Positions 44,239 to 54,073 are shown, counted from the stretch's first letter. The stretch: DNA of 64,000 nucleotides from CAZSLZ01 sp964607865 (GCA_964607865.1 CAZSLZ010000001.1:1-64000), one strand, 5' to 3'. Numbers and translations are program-made. Notes: generated by a model from the sequence alone, not told the origin.

Positions 44239-45582
44239 ATGAAAAAGAACAGGTTGAAAATATTAATTACATTATGCATATTGATGGTTGCAGCTGCCCT
44301 TGCACCGCTGAAAGCCCAGGACAACCTTGCCGGGGTAATAGAAAAAACACGGAATTCGGTGGTTATCATAGGGGGGATAAGCGCGACCGGCCAGAAAAAA
44401 GCCGGCACCGGTTTTTTTGTAACCCAGAGCGGTGAAATTATTACCAACCGTCATGTTTTATATGGCATGGAAGTGGGCAAGGTCAAGACCGCCTCCGGAA
44501 AAATTTATGATATTCAGGGAGTGGTTGGCGAAGATATCAATGCTGACCTGGTAAGAATAAAAATAGATAACCGTGAGGATACTTTTCCTTATCTGGATAT
44601 TCTTTCCCGTAAAGCTTATATAGGAGAAAAAATACTTGTAATAGGCAACCCCCTGGGCTTGGAATTCTCGGTTTCTGACGGCATTGTTTCAGGTTTGAGG
44701 GAAATTCCCGGTACCGGAGAAATAATTCAAATTACCGCTCCTGTTTCACGGGGTTCCAGCGGAAGCCCGGTGGTTGATAGAAAAGGGCAGGTAATAGGAA
44801 TTGCCACTTTTCAAATGCTTCAGGGGCAAAACCTGAATTTTGCTATTCCAGGAAGCTGGATTCTCATTATGAAAAACTTCCCCCTGGTTTCTCTGAGTGA
44901 CTGGTCAAGGGGAAAGCATGCCAATTGGGATGATTCTGCCGAAAGCTATTACCACCGGGGATTCTCCATGATTTTAATGAATCAATATACCCAGGCTCTT
45001 CCTTATTTCAAAAAAGCTGTGGAATTGAAACCCGATTATACAGAGGGATTTTTCAAGTTGGGCTATACCCTTGCCGTTCTGGGAAGGTACAGAGAAGCTA
45101 TAGATGCCTTTGAAAAGGTTATCAGCCTGGACCCCGGTTATGCCGACGCATATTTCAACCTGGGTGTGGCTTACGGCAAAATAGGCAATACTCAGCGCGA
45201 AATAGAAGCATACAAAAACACCATAAAGACCGACTCGTCCTATGCAAAGGCTTACTTTAACCTGGCGCTGGTTTATGGGCAGTCTGGCGAATACAACAAA
45301 GCTGAATTGTTATTGAGAGAGGCAATTAAAAGGAAAAAAGAATTTTCCCGTGCCTATTATAACCTGGGTGTGACTTATGGTAAACTGGGAAGGAGTACCG
45401 AGGCAATTGAGGCATATAAACAAGCCATACGCCTTGAACCCGACGACGCGCGGGCCCATTATAACCTGGGCGTTTTGTTTCAGCAGACAGGCCAGACAGA
45501 GAAGGCCCTGGTACAATATAAAATCCTGATGAACCTGGATAAGGAGCTTGCCCAGAGATTGTTTGGCCTTATATATGAATAA
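44239..45582 (+). CDS. Periplasmic HtrA-type serine protease with C-terminal TPR array
   Basis: 447 residues. Signal peptide (KNRLKILITLCILMVAAALA, cut near KAQ). Trypsin-like domain at about 30-215 with H72 (ITNRHVLYG), D103 (DINADLVRIKI) and S174 (SRGSSGSPVVD). In place of PDZ domains there are six to seven TPRs (235-440), such as ALPYFKKAVELKPDYTEGFF and AIDAFEKVISLDPGYADAYF. DegP-like proteases degrade or guard misfolded periplasmic proteins; here TPRs probably select substrates or partners. It begins 2 bp after the transglutaminase stop. Confidence 0.92.
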   Translation: MKKNRLKILITLCILMVAAALAPLKAQDNLAGVIEKTRNSVVIIGGISATGQKKAGTGFFVTQSGEIITNRHVLYGMEVGKVKTASGKIYDIQGVVGEDINADLVRIKIDNREDTFPYLDILSRKAYIGEKILVIGNPLGLEFSVSDGIVSGLREIPGTGEIIQITAPVSRGSSGSPVVDRKGQVIGIATFQMLQGQNLNFAIPGSWILIMKNFPLVSLSDWSRGKHANWDDSAESYYHRGFSMILMNQYTQALPYFKKAVELKPDYTEGFFKLGYTLAVLGRYREAIDAFEKVISLDPGYADAYFNLGVAYGKIGNTQREIEAYKNTIKTDSSYAKAYFNLALVYGQSGEYNKAELLLREAIKRKKEFSRAYYNLGVTYGKLGRSTEAIEAYKQAIRLEPDDARAHYNLGVLFQQTGQTEKALVQYKILMNLDKELAQRLFGLIYE

Positions 45583-45591
45583 GGAGACAAA

Positions 45592-46093
45592 ATGAATATT
45601 CAGTCAATTTCAATAGTTCCCGAAACGGTGGGTTGTAATGCCCGCTGCAAATACTGCATAGCTGCCATGACCCCTCCGGTATTGGAAAACGATCGAATAA
45701 GCCTGGACAGGTTGAAGGGACAGCCTTCTTTATGCCAGAAGCGGCGGAGAAACATTGATTCCAAATTGGAAATTCATGGGTAAAATCCTGAAGTTATGCC
45801 GGGACCATGGCTTTGGCCACAGAGATCTTCACACCAACGGTTTTTTAATTCAGGAAAGATTCGATGAATTTTATAAATAATTTATTGATATATTGGGCTG
45901 GTTAACTAATGTTACCATGACCGTAGCCTCTCTGGATCCAGGGAAAAACTCAGAATTTATGGGTTGTTCTACCGATTTCAAAGAGTTGTTTGAATTTCTG
46001 GAAATCGGATAAGGGGCAATCAAGTCGGTGGTTTACCTGCCCGACAACCATTTATACAGCAGTTGGGAATTCCGGGGTTCAGTAATTCTATAA
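45592..46093 (+). pseudogene. Broken radical SAM protein gene
   Basis: The start (ribosome site AAGGAG, ATG 45592) and the cluster motif are intact: GCNARCKYCIAAMTPP. Translation then runs into a stop at 45781-45783. Similarity resumes in another frame from about 45770 (KILKLCRDHGFGHRDLHTNG), meets a stop TAA near 45878-45880, continues (MTVASLDPGKNSEFMGCSTD), meets TAA near 46010, and continues (SVVYLPDNHLYSSWEFRG) to 46091-46093. One frameshift or deletion plus in-frame stops make it a decayed gene. The stops are TAA, so selenocysteine recoding cannot rescue it. Confidence 0.85.
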
Positions 46094-46170
46094 AAGATTT
46101 TTGCAGAAATTGTTCATGAATTTCAACCAGGCTTAATTTTTCAGATTGCTGGTGTTTAAAACTTTACATA

Positions 46171-47562
46171 ATGGAGGAAAAGTGGTATTATAGAAAATAT
46201 TTATTTCTCAAAGCTTTATGCTTTGTTTTATCATGCTATCTTTGGGAATGGCTTTTATTTATGGAGGAACTGTTGGACGACCCCCAAAGTTACCTGATAA
46301 TCGCAGGTGGGTTAACTGTTCTGTTAGCGATTATCACAGCTACAATAACAGCTCTTACCTTTATAAAGAATTCTGTTTTAGAAAAAAAGAGCGAAGTAGA
46401 AAAAAATAAAAGAGCCGGTAAAATCCTTAAATTGGTAAAAGGCAAAAAAAACCAGCTGATTTCTGGCCTGAGTTTTTTAAGGTTACTCGTAGCCCTGTGT
46501 ATAGGCGGAGTTATAATTTTTTATTCGGTAAAAACCAATGACCTGACACCAGGCCGGGTTTTTAATTCATCTATTATAATTTATGCAGTTATAATTATAC
46601 TTATTGGTGAAGTTTTGCCCAGGTTCATTTCTTTTCTTAATCCCGAGTTGATAGCAGGCATATTCTATCCCTTCCTGGTTCTGGTTTCCTATATGGTTTT
46701 GCCTGTTTCTGATGCATGCACAGCTATTTTTAAACCGGTTATCAACCGGTTTCACCGAATTGAAGAGAATGGATCTGATGTTACTGAGGATGAAATTCTT
46801 CATATGGTAAAAGAAAGCCATAAAATGGGGCTGCTGGACGAAGACCAGAAAGATATGATTCGCTCGGTATTTGAATTTACCGATACCATTGCCCGGGAGG
46901 CAATGATACCCAGGGTTGATATTGAAGCTCTGGATATAAATGCAACTCTGCAGGATGTGATAGACAAGATGGCAGAATCGGGTTTTTCGCGTATTCCCAT
47001 TTATCAGGATTCCCTGGATAACATTCTGGGTATTGTTTACCACAAGGACTTTATTTCCCAGATAAAAGACGGAAAATTTGATACCCCAGCTATCGAAGTG
47101 GCAAGAAAGCCGCCATTTTTCATACCTGCCACAAAGCCAATTGATGAACTTCTAAGAGAAATGCAATACCGGAGCATTTCCATCGCCATAGTGGTTGATG
47201 AATACGGGGGGACCAGCGGGCTTATAACCATAGAAGATTTACTTGAAGAACTGGTGGGAGAAATTACTGACGAATATGACAGGGAAACACCGGAAATCAT
47301 CCAGGAAAGCGAGAATACCTGGATGGTGGACGGAGGCACCATCATAGAAGATGTAAACGAAGAACTGAAAATCAATGTGCCTATTGATGAACATGAAACC
47401 ATAGGAGGTTTTGTTTACGGTTGCCTGGGCCATATTCCTCACCAGGGTGAGAAAGCCACCCTGGAAAATATCGGCATAGATATTGAGGTGGAAAAAATAG
47501 AGGGGCAGCGGATACAATCTCTGTTAATAAAGAAACATCCCTGGGAAACCGAGGAAGAATAA
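46171..47562 (+). CDS. CorC/HlyC-family protein (DUF21 and CBS pair)
   Basis: 463 residues. Three to four membrane helices in the first 190 residues form a DUF21/CNNM-type domain, followed by the CBS pair (REAMIPRVDIEALDINATLQ ... FSRIPIYQDSLDNILGIVY ... SISIAIVVDEYGGTSGLITI) and a C-terminal CorC_HlyC domain (TWMVDGGTIIEDVNEELKIN). The family is linked to Mg2+/Co2+ export or resistance and, in other lineages, to membrane integrity. The start at ATG 46171 lacks a clear ribosome site; ATG 46261 is an alternative that would shorten the first segment by 30 residues. Confidence 0.9.
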   Translation: MEEKWYYRKYLFLKALCFVLSCYLWEWLLFMEELLDDPQSYLIIAGGLTVLLAIITATITALTFIKNSVLEKKSEVEKNKRAGKILKLVKGKKNQLISGLSFLRLLVALCIGGVIIFYSVKTNDLTPGRVFNSSIIIYAVIIILIGEVLPRFISFLNPELIAGIFYPFLVLVSYMVLPVSDACTAIFKPVINRFHRIEENGSDVTEDEILHMVKESHKMGLLDEDQKDMIRSVFEFTDTIAREAMIPRVDIEALDINATLQDVIDKMAESGFSRIPIYQDSLDNILGIVYHKDFISQIKDGKFDTPAIEVARKPPFFIPATKPIDELLREMQYRSISIAIVVDEYGGTSGLITIEDLLEELVGEITDEYDRETPEIIQESENTWMVDGGTIIEDVNEELKINVPIDEHETIGGFVYGCLGHIPHQGEKATLENIGIDIEVEKIEGQRIQSLLIKKHPWETEEE

Positions 47563-47623
47563 TTGAAATCTTCAGACTAATATGATATAAAAAGAATTGA
47601 AAAAAATTTTTTGAGGAAAAGTT

Positions 47624-48592
47624 ATGAATAAAAAAGTTTTAAGTGTTTTTTTACTGCTGATTTTAGGTTTTATAATGTTGGGAATGGGGTGTTCTCAAAA
47701 ACTTCCAAACCGAGAGGGTGGAGATGAAGTTTCAGCTACAGAAAAAAATGGCGAGCCTGAATTCAATAAGGAAAAAAATGCAGGTGAGCTGGTTTTGGAC
47801 GCCCAGTACTCTATGGACAGGAATGACCTTGAGCAGGCATTAATTCTACTGGAAAAAGCCTTGAAAAAAGACCCCAATAACGCCGATGCCCTGTTTACAA
47901 TCGGGGTTATAAACAAGATGAAAAAGAATTATGATATTTCATTGGAATACTTTCAGAAAGCCCTGGAAGCTGACCCAAAATCAACTCTATCTTATGCCTA
48001 TATGGGCTCGATTTATTACGACAGAGGCGAATACAAAAAAGCTATTCAGGAATACGACAGGGTAATAGAAAAGGTAAAAACCTACCCCGTATTTTTCAAC
48101 CATCGCGGGTTGGCATATTTTATGCTGGGTGATCAGAAAAAGGCATTGGAAAACTTTAAGGAAGCACAAAAAACCGATAATGATGACGTTGCTGCTTATG
48201 ACAACATAGCCTTTTTATATTTATTTCAAAACAAATATAAACCAGCCGTACAGGAGCTGGAAAAAGCCTTGAACGCCGACAGGGAATTTGCCAACATTTT
48301 TGAAACCCGTGGTTTGCTGGAGATATTACAGGGTAATTACGACAAAGCTGAAAAGGATTTAACCTTGGCCATCGATCACAACGACAGCCGGGTTTTTTCT
48401 TATTATTTAAGGGGAATTGCTCGAAAAAGAATAGGCGAGGCAGAAAATGCCCTTGCTGATTTTGAAAAAGGTAAAAAACTGGATCAGGAAAACGATAACG
48501 AAATAAAGCTGGTGATTAAAAATATTGCCAGAATTTATTCAGATACAGCGCCCGGTAAAGTATTCAATGAAATTTTAACTGAAATTAATTAA
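47624..48592 (+). CDS. TPR lipoprotein
   Basis: 322 residues with a lipoprotein signal peptide (KKVLSVFLLLILGFIMLGMGC, lipobox LGMGC, lipidated at C23). Seven TPRs follow: DLEQALILLEKALKKDPNNA, YDISLEYFQKALEADPKSTL, YKKAIQEYDRVIEKVKTYP and so on. Function is scaffold-like and undefined. Ribosome site GAGGAAAA. It closes the envelope block and is followed by a strong terminator. Confidence 0.88.
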   Translation: MNKKVLSVFLLLILGFIMLGMGCSQKLPNREGGDEVSATEKNGEPEFNKEKNAGELVLDAQYSMDRNDLEQALILLEKALKKDPNNADALFTIGVINKMKKNYDISLEYFQKALEADPKSTLSYAYMGSIYYDRGEYKKAIQEYDRVIEKVKTYPVFFNHRGLAYFMLGDQKKALENFKEAQKTDNDDVAAYDNIAFLYLFQNKYKPAVQELEKALNADREFANIFETRGLLEILQGNYDKAEKDLTLAIDHNDSRVFSYYLRGIARKRIGEAENALADFEKGKKLDQENDNEIKLVIKNIARIYSDTAPGKVFNEILTEIN

Positions 48593-48595
48593 TTT

Positions 48596-48622
48596 AAAAG
48601 ACGCCTCAGGCGTCTTTTTTTG
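48596..48622 (+). terminator. Terminator of the TPR lipoprotein gene
   Basis: AAAGACGCC-TCA-GGCGTCTTT hairpin with a seven-base T run, 4 bp after the stop. Confidence 0.93.
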
Positions 48623-48798
48623 TACTTAGACATAAATACCCCCCCAGGAAGCAAAAATTCAATTCTAAATTTTAAGCTTCTTATGCCTTGCATCTTTGAA
48701 TGCCTGTAACTTTTGCCTGGAAATCCAATTATTCTGTTTCCCCAAATTCTGTCACATTTGTATAGCCTGTTATGTTGTTATTGCCAGCCTGGAAGAGG

Positions 48799-49041
48799 CG
48801 TGGCAATCTCAATTTAGATCGGGTTTGGTCCAAACCCATTTACTTTATGTCCGTGAGCCCCCGGATCTTTGACTTTTTCCCCAGCTATGATGCGAACAAC
48901 GCATTCTCCTATTCTAAATGGGATTCTCCCATTCCAAATGGGGAGAGTTCACCATGTGGCTGGCGCTTCTTGTGATGACAAAATTATCATTATTCAATAT
49001 AAAACAAAGAGGCTGTCCTGCTGCAGGACAGCCTCTTTGTT
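48799..49041 (-). repeat. Dispersed intergenic repeat, copy B
   Basis: Reverse-complement homolog of 13241-13540. It starts (on the minus strand) with the strong AAAGAGGCTGTCCTG hairpin at 49041-49003 and ends with a block at 48820-48799 that is identical over 22 bases to 63937-63958 in copy C. It lacks the internal duplication of copy A. The stretch 48623-48798 between the terminator and this repeat shows nothing further. Confidence 0.78.
49003..49041 (-). terminator. Strong terminator of the clostripain-like gene
   Basis: An 18-bp perfect stem, AACAAAGAGGCTGTCCTG with its complement, 14 bp after the stop of the minus-strand gene; it is also the head of repeat copy B. Confidence 0.85.
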
Positions 49042-49054
49042 ATTAATAATTTTT

Positions 49055-50266
49055 TTATTTAGTTATTTTGTTCATAGCTTCATCCCACAGGGTTTCTTTT
49101 GCATATTTCAAATCACTGTATCCACGCCCCACACCCTGGCCTGAAGGAATCTCAGCATTTAAACCATGGGCATTGGGATGCTTATAAGAATGCTGTTCAG
49201 CAATTACAGCTTTTTTCAGGCTTACCATGAATTCTTCAGCTGACTTCTTCAGTTTTGTATCTTTAATATCCTTGCTGTCGGCAACCTGCTGGGCAAAATG
49301 ATATTGATCCTTGAAACCATGAAAATTTTCGGTTTTTCTGATAATATCTTTAAAAACACTGTCCGGTGTTTTGGTATCCAGAAGTTGTTTTGCAAAATTG
49401 TCTGTAGCTTTGGCTACATTATCCATCTTTGAAAGGTCAGTAGCTGACATTGTGGGCAGAGTCCATTGATCGCTCTGGGCGGTTTCAACTATCTTTGTGG
49501 CGAACTCCCTGGGTGTAACATCCAGTTTGGAGCTCATAGCTCGGCTGAGGGTTTCCATAGATTTTGAAGTTAAAAGCGGAGTATATGGCCAGCCATTACC
49601 TCCCTCGGTTTGTTCCGATGCCACCAGGAAACCGGCATGATCTTTAAGTTCGTGGGCAACTTCGGTGGAAGCCATCAGGCAGGCGTCGAAACCTACCACA
49701 TCCAGTTTTTTGCCGGTCTTTTTTTCTGCCATTTCTATTCCCTGGCGAATTTCAGGGGTGGACATCCAGCCTTTATGGCTTTCATCTTCAACAGCGCCTT
49801 TCCAGGCATATCCATGATCGGAAATGATCAGGGCATAATGCTGGGCAGGATACTGCTTTTCCGATTCCACTATGAAATTGGCAAGAACATTAGGGTCGGA
49901 CATATTTGTGCTACCCAGGTCCTTTATAATTGGAGAGTTGATTTCCTTCATATTGCCATCCTGCTGAAGAATGTAACGTTTGCAATTGCTTCCGCCCCTA
50001 TCTAACTGGACAACAACATTCATGGTGTTGGTTGAGCCGACTTTTTCCATTTCATTTACATCGGTTACCAGATATGAAGTTAAATTATTATCTGCAGCTG
50101 AGTAGTGCATAATGGTCCACTTTTTGGGAGCCCTGGCTTCTTCCCCGCCAGAACCCAACTGAACCTGATCCTGAATTTGATTTTGTTTTGCCCCAGCCTG
50201 TTTTTCAGGCAGTGCCTTCCTTGCTGTAAAGTTTACTGCGTTTTGTTGAATTCTGCTTACATCCAT
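49055..50266 (-). CDS. Clostripain-family (C11) cysteine protease without signal peptide
   Basis: 403 residues. The catalytic dyad is H151 in IISDHGYAWKGA and C196 in VVGFDACLMASTEVAHEL, with the family opening KKWTIMHYSAADNNL at 48-62. C11 peptidases cleave after Arg or Lys and are normally exported. Here the N-terminal 45 residues are disordered and contain DQVQLG (33-38) followed by EEAR, related to motifs in the amylase and two small proteins; no Sec or lipoprotein signal is present. Ribosome site AGGAGG. The gene has its own promoter with weak PhoP-like boxes and a strong terminator. Confidence 0.9.
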   Translation of the reverse strand: MDVSRIQQNAVNFTARKALPEKQAGAKQNQIQDQVQLGSGGEEARAPKKWTIMHYSAADNNLTSYLVTDVNEMEKVGSTNTMNVVVQLDRGGSNCKRYILQQDGNMKEINSPIIKDLGSTNMSDPNVLANFIVESEKQYPAQHYALIISDHGYAWKGAVEDESHKGWMSTPEIRQGIEMAEKKTGKKLDVVGFDACLMASTEVAHELKDHAGFLVASEQTEGGNGWPYTPLLTSKSMETLSRAMSSKLDVTPREFATKIVETAQSDQWTLPTMSATDLSKMDNVAKATDNFAKQLLDTKTPDSVFKDIIRKTENFHGFKDQYHFAQQVADSKDIKDTKLKKSAEEFMVSLKKAVIAEQHSYKHPNAHGLNAEIPSGQGVGRGYSDLKYAKETLWDEAMNKITK

Positions 50267-50320
50267 TTGTTTTGCCTCCTGATTGCTGCTTGGTTTTCTG
50301 TAAACCTCTTTATTAATTAA

Positions 50321-50364
50321 ATTATATATTTATTTCCATGAAAAAACAATTAAAAAAATGTTAA
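50321..50364 (-). promoter_or_regulatory. Promoter of the clostripain-like gene with weak PhoP-type boxes
   Basis: Minus strand: TTAACA (50364-50359), 5 bp, TTAATT (50353-50348), overlapping TTGTTT (50349-50344), 17 bp, TATAAT (50326-50321). The second box deviates from consensus, so regulation is less sure than for the other sites. Confidence 0.45.
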
Positions 50365-50375
50365 CTAATGGGCAA

Positions 50376-52211
50376 TTATTTTTTTCTATATTTTTTACGA
50401 TTCTTGATTATTTTACTAATAGTTTCGCTGACAGGCACCGAAAGTATTCGATCGTAAAGTTGACAGGCTTTCCGGGGGTTATTTTTCAGCCTGTAAATCT
50501 CTGCCATTACAAAAGCCTGGTTTTTCTGCAGCTGGTTTATATTGGTTTCCAGGAAAGCTATAGCTTCTTTTTTCCAGCCCATAGTTTCATAAATATCCAC
50601 GATTTGAGCTATAGTTTCAATATCTTGCCTTTGTATTATAAGTTTTTTCGTATATAACATGTAGAATTTTTTCGTTTCCCCGGGAGGGGCAAGGGCGCGG
50701 TAATCTTTTAACAAGGCATTTATTTCAGCGGAAATTTCGGGGGTGTTATCGCTAAGCATAGAATCTCTGGCAGACCTGTATTTCTTTAAAGCTTTTCCGG
50801 GTTCTTTCATCTTTTCCAGAATTCGCGCCATATTCCAGAACACGTAATATTTTTCGATTCCCCCCCGTTTTTCCAAAACCTCAGAATCAATCATAGTAAG
50901 GTTGCCCAGAATTCTTAATGCTTCTTCGTTATTACCCTTTTCAGCTGAAAGGTATGCATTTATAAGGTAATCCATGGGGTTGTTTCCCATTGAGTTTGGT
51001 GGTTCTCTCAGCAGAATGCCGTCAAGGGAATTATATCGTGGAAAACCGGTTCCGCCCCCCAATCCGGGATGGTTTCCGGGGCACTGAAAACGGCAGTAGT
51101 TATAGCCTCCTATACTGTAACCATGATAGTTATCAGCGTAACTGGCTTCAGGTAAAGTCCAGCACACGGGAATCTTTTTTAAATAGTCGGGTGTTAACTG
51201 GTTAAGTTTTTCCGGATATTTTCCCTGATGGTCAGATGCGTATTTCTCCAGGGCATTTCGAATTTTTTCTGTATTTTTTATGCATATACGATAATAGATT
51301 TCATTTTTGAATTGTCCCAGAAACAGAAAAACCCCGGCTGAAATAATCAAGAAAATTATGGCGGTTATTCCCAGTTGTCTTGCAAACTGAAGTTTTTCTT
51401 TTTTCTTCCGGGTTTTTTCAAGTTCGCGGGCTTTCTTTCTTTCAACCTTTTCAAAAGCTCTCCTCAATCTTATATCTATTTCTAGAATTGTGTTGATTAT
51501 TCCGGGGTTTTGTAATATTTGAATCAATTCCAGGGAAATTTCTTCGGGTATGTCAGGGTTAATAGTGGAGGGTGAAATCGGATCTTTTTTTTCTGGCATT
51601 TTGCCTGTGAACAAATAATAAATAATGGAAGCTACATCATAAGCATAGTTTTTCTTTTTTGTTTTGTGAGCATGGGCTTCGGGTTTCTGATCGTTGTCCC
51701 TGGAATAAAACAGGTCGGCAGTCCCGGGGTTTATCATTAATATTTCTCCCGATGATAACATTACAAAGCTGGCAGGATTGAGATTAATATATGGCTTCTG
51801 TTTTTTTGGCAGAGAAATAAGATAACTTACTATTTCAATAATATTTGATGCCTTTTCCAGAATCTGTTCCGGGGTGAAGGTTTGTATTCCTTTCTGTTTC
51901 ATAATGTCAATCAGATATTTGCCTTGAAAATCTTCAGACACCAAATAAAAACGATAGTTTTCCACGAACCCTTCCATAAAATTAATGATTCCGGGGTGGC
52001 TTAACTGAACCAGTTCTTTGACTTCTTTTTTGAAAATGTATTGGGCTGCTTTGTAATTGGTGGGATTGGGTGAGGTTTCAATAATTTCATGAATCAGGAT
52101 TTTGCTATCGGGGTTTTGAATGTCGGTAGCAGTAAAAAGCCGGTAATTTCTACCTTTTTTTATTAAAGTATCAATTATGTATCTATTGTCAAGTTTATTG
52201 GGGATTGTCAC
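50376..52211 (-). CDS. Pseudokinase, transmembrane helix, pilin-like domain and TPRs in one protein
   Basis: 611 residues. Residues 5-250 follow a Hanks kinase layout, but every catalytic element is lost: no glycine loop, H41 for the lysine, YIN (141-143) for HRD and NPG (161-163) for DFG. A basic linker and a membrane helix (280-298) follow. Residues 306-395 align with the major pilin head at 31570: C310 and C350 are 40 residues apart, as are C41 and C81 there, with NALEKYASDHQGKYPEKL and PDYLKKIPVC matching ALEMYATDHTGRYPADL and PDYLRQVPEC. TPR helices fill 400-605. Starts at GTG 52211. A membrane device linking cytoplasmic signalling to pilin-like interactions is inferred. Confidence 0.82.
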   Translation of the reverse strand: MTIPNKLDNRYIIDTLIKKGRNYRLFTATDIQNPDSKILIHEIIETSPNPTNYKAAQYIFKKEVKELVQLSHPGIINFMEGFVENYRFYLVSEDFQGKYLIDIMKQKGIQTFTPEQILEKASNIIEIVSYLISLPKKQKPYINLNPASFVMLSSGEILMINPGTADLFYSRDNDQKPEAHAHKTKKKNYAYDVASIIYYLFTGKMPEKKDPISPSTINPDIPEEISLELIQILQNPGIINTILEIDIRLRRAFEKVERKKARELEKTRKKKEKLQFARQLGITAIIFLIISAGVFLFLGQFKNEIYYRICIKNTEKIRNALEKYASDHQGKYPEKLNQLTPDYLKKIPVCWTLPEASYADNYHGYSIGGYNYCRFQCPGNHPGLGGGTGFPRYNSLDGILLREPPNSMGNNPMDYLINAYLSAEKGNNEEALRILGNLTMIDSEVLEKRGGIEKYYVFWNMARILEKMKEPGKALKKYRSARDSMLSDNTPEISAEINALLKDYRALAPPGETKKFYMLYTKKLIIQRQDIETIAQIVDIYETMGWKKEAIAFLETNINQLQKNQAFVMAEIYRLKNNPRKACQLYDRILSVPVSETISKIIKNRKKYRKK

Positions 52212-52231
52212 CTGTTAATACACCATTTCAT

Positions 52232-54073
52232 TTATTGATTATTATTAGTGGTGTTACTTTTTCTGGGGGTCTTTTCTGTTAATGGTTCCTTAATTTCTTT
52301 CTTCTCTGTTTTATTCTGATTATGAGAGATAAAATAAGCTAAAATCACCAGGAATATCATTCCTATGACTATTTCCTGTTTGGTGGAACGGGTCAGTTGG
52401 TTAGGTACCTCCTCATAAATTATGAGGAAGTTTGCGTAAGCGCCGGCTGCCAGCCATAGCATGGATAAAGATGCCTTATATAAGCCCTTGTTGATTTTCT
52501 GGGAAAAGAAAGTGTATAAACCCAGCAGGGCTGGAATTGAAAGTCCCAGCAGAAAACTGCCCATACCCTGTATTCTGAAGAAAATAATAATTGAAAATAT
52601 TATGGCAACTGCAGTTACAATTATTATTGCAAACAATGAGGCAGCTTTTTTGGCGCCTCCTTCAAGCTGCTTTTTAAATATATTGCTTCCTGAAAGGTTG
52701 AACCCTTCAAAGCAGAGGGAAATGAAAACTCCCAGCAAGAGTGCAACAATGTTGTCGCCGTCCACAATGTTGATATTAAAACCAAGGGAGTCGGTACGTT
52801 GTATGAAAATTCTGAACATGGAAACCAGGACCACGGTCAGCCCGGCAAGGGAAATACCCCTTAAAAAGAGGGTGGCCCAGGTATCTTCCAGGGCGGGGTT
52901 CTTTTCATCGGGCTCTTTCTGACCTTCTTCGCCGGTTGCTTCAATTTCCTGATTGTCCTGGACATCTCCGGTCAGAAGGGGATCCCCGGCGCCGGTAATG
53001 GGAGAATCAGTCTTTTCTGTATTAACGAATTCCAGAAAATTTTCCATGGAGTTGTGTGGAATTAACAGCATAACCACGGAAAGCAAGCCCACTGCATACA
53101 TGGTAATTCCAAAGCCCAGGTTCCATTTGTAGGAGAACCAGATACCACCTATCAGCATCAAGGTCGCCAGGGTTCCGGTAGAAAGATCTATGCCCTTCAC
53201 GTTAGTTGCTGAGCTGTAGAGGATAATTACAAAAATAATAGATGAAATAGCGCCTGCAATAAGTGGATAACTATAGGAAAAATCGATATTTAATTTTATT
53301 ATGAGAAAAACGGATATAAGAATGAAAAGCAAAAGGAAGATTGCAAACTGGCCCGGCAGAATTTCCATTACATTTTTTTCCGGCCGGTATGAGAATAAAA
53401 TAGTGCAAATAAGAATAGAGAAAAAGAGCGCTACGAGAATAAGGCCGGGCAGATATGCGTGAATACTTTCCTTGAAATGGTATGAAGCCATGAGCACCGA
53501 TATTATTGAAGCATCCAGGGTTAGAAACAGAGCTTCCAATTTAATTGCAGAAATTTCATATCTGGGATAATTAACAAAATGAGAAGCCAACCTGAGCAAG
53601 AATATTCCCAGGGCGTTTCCCAGGATAAGCCCCAGCCAGAGTTGATCGGCATTTATGCCGTAAAAATTAACAACACCGCCAATAAACATTATTGTAAAGC
53701 CGATTGCCAGCAGGGGGAGAGCGGCGAAGACGGTAAGAGAAATTTTTTCCCTGTTTGATTTCTTTTTGAAGATCATGCTTTCCATACCTGAAAGCAAGGC
53801 AGGTGCCAGTATTCCAAACATGAGTGAGAACAGAGTTCCCCTGGCAGTAGTATCAGCTTTTACCAGGCCAGAAAAAAAAAGGATTATTACTACTGGAATC
53901 AGTATTAAAATTCCGGTTACTGCGAAATATTTTTTCTGATATATATATTCTTTGGATTCCTTAGAAACCTGAGGGCTTTTTTGCGACATCTGCCAGATGA
54001 CCCATATAAGGCCTGTTATTGTAGCAAAAATGCCTCCGAACCACAGAATCTGATTTGCCAGGTTAATGTTCAT
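52232..54073 (-). CDS. Large polytopic membrane protein of unknown function
   Basis: 613 residues with about 16 hydrophobic helices in two groups separated by an acidic loop (about 370-405, TGDVQDNQEIEATGEEGQKE). The C-terminal tail is Lys/Thr/Asn-rich. Glycine- and proline-containing helices such as GTLFSLMFGILAPALLSGME and FINIVDG-type loops suggest a channel or transporter fold, but no family signature is recognised. Ribosome site AAGGAGTGG. The pseudokinase-pilin fusion gene follows 20 bp downstream, so the two are likely one operon and partners. Confidence 0.72.
   Translation of the reverse strand: MNINLANQILWFGGIFATITGLIWVIWQMSQKSPQVSKESKEYIYQKKYFAVTGILILIPVVIILFFSGLVKADTTARGTLFSLMFGILAPALLSGMESMIFKKKSNREKISLTVFAALPLLAIGFTIMFIGGVVNFYGINADQLWLGLILGNALGIFLLRLASHFVNYPRYEISAIKLEALFLTLDASIISVLMASYHFKESIHAYLPGLILVALFFSILICTILFSYRPEKNVMEILPGQFAIFLLLFILISVFLIIKLNIDFSYSYPLIAGAISSIIFVIILYSSATNVKGIDLSTGTLATLMLIGGIWFSYKWNLGFGITMYAVGLLSVVMLLIPHNSMENFLEFVNTEKTDSPITGAGDPLLTGDVQDNQEIEATGEEGQKEPDEKNPALEDTWATLFLRGISLAGLTVVLVSMFRIFIQRTDSLGFNINIVDGDNIVALLLGVFISLCFEGFNLSGSNIFKKQLEGGAKKAASLFAIIIVTAVAIIFSIIIFFRIQGMGSFLLGLSIPALLGLYTFFSQKINKGLYKASLSMLWLAAGAYANFLIIYEEVPNQLTRSTKQEIVIGMIFLVILAYFISHNQNKTEKKEIKEPLTEKTPRKSNTTNNNQ

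Noticed and set aside
45592..46093. The broken radical SAM gene as a selenoprotein, given tRNA-Sec nearby.
   Set aside because: The interrupting codons are TAA, not TGA, and a frameshift is also needed.
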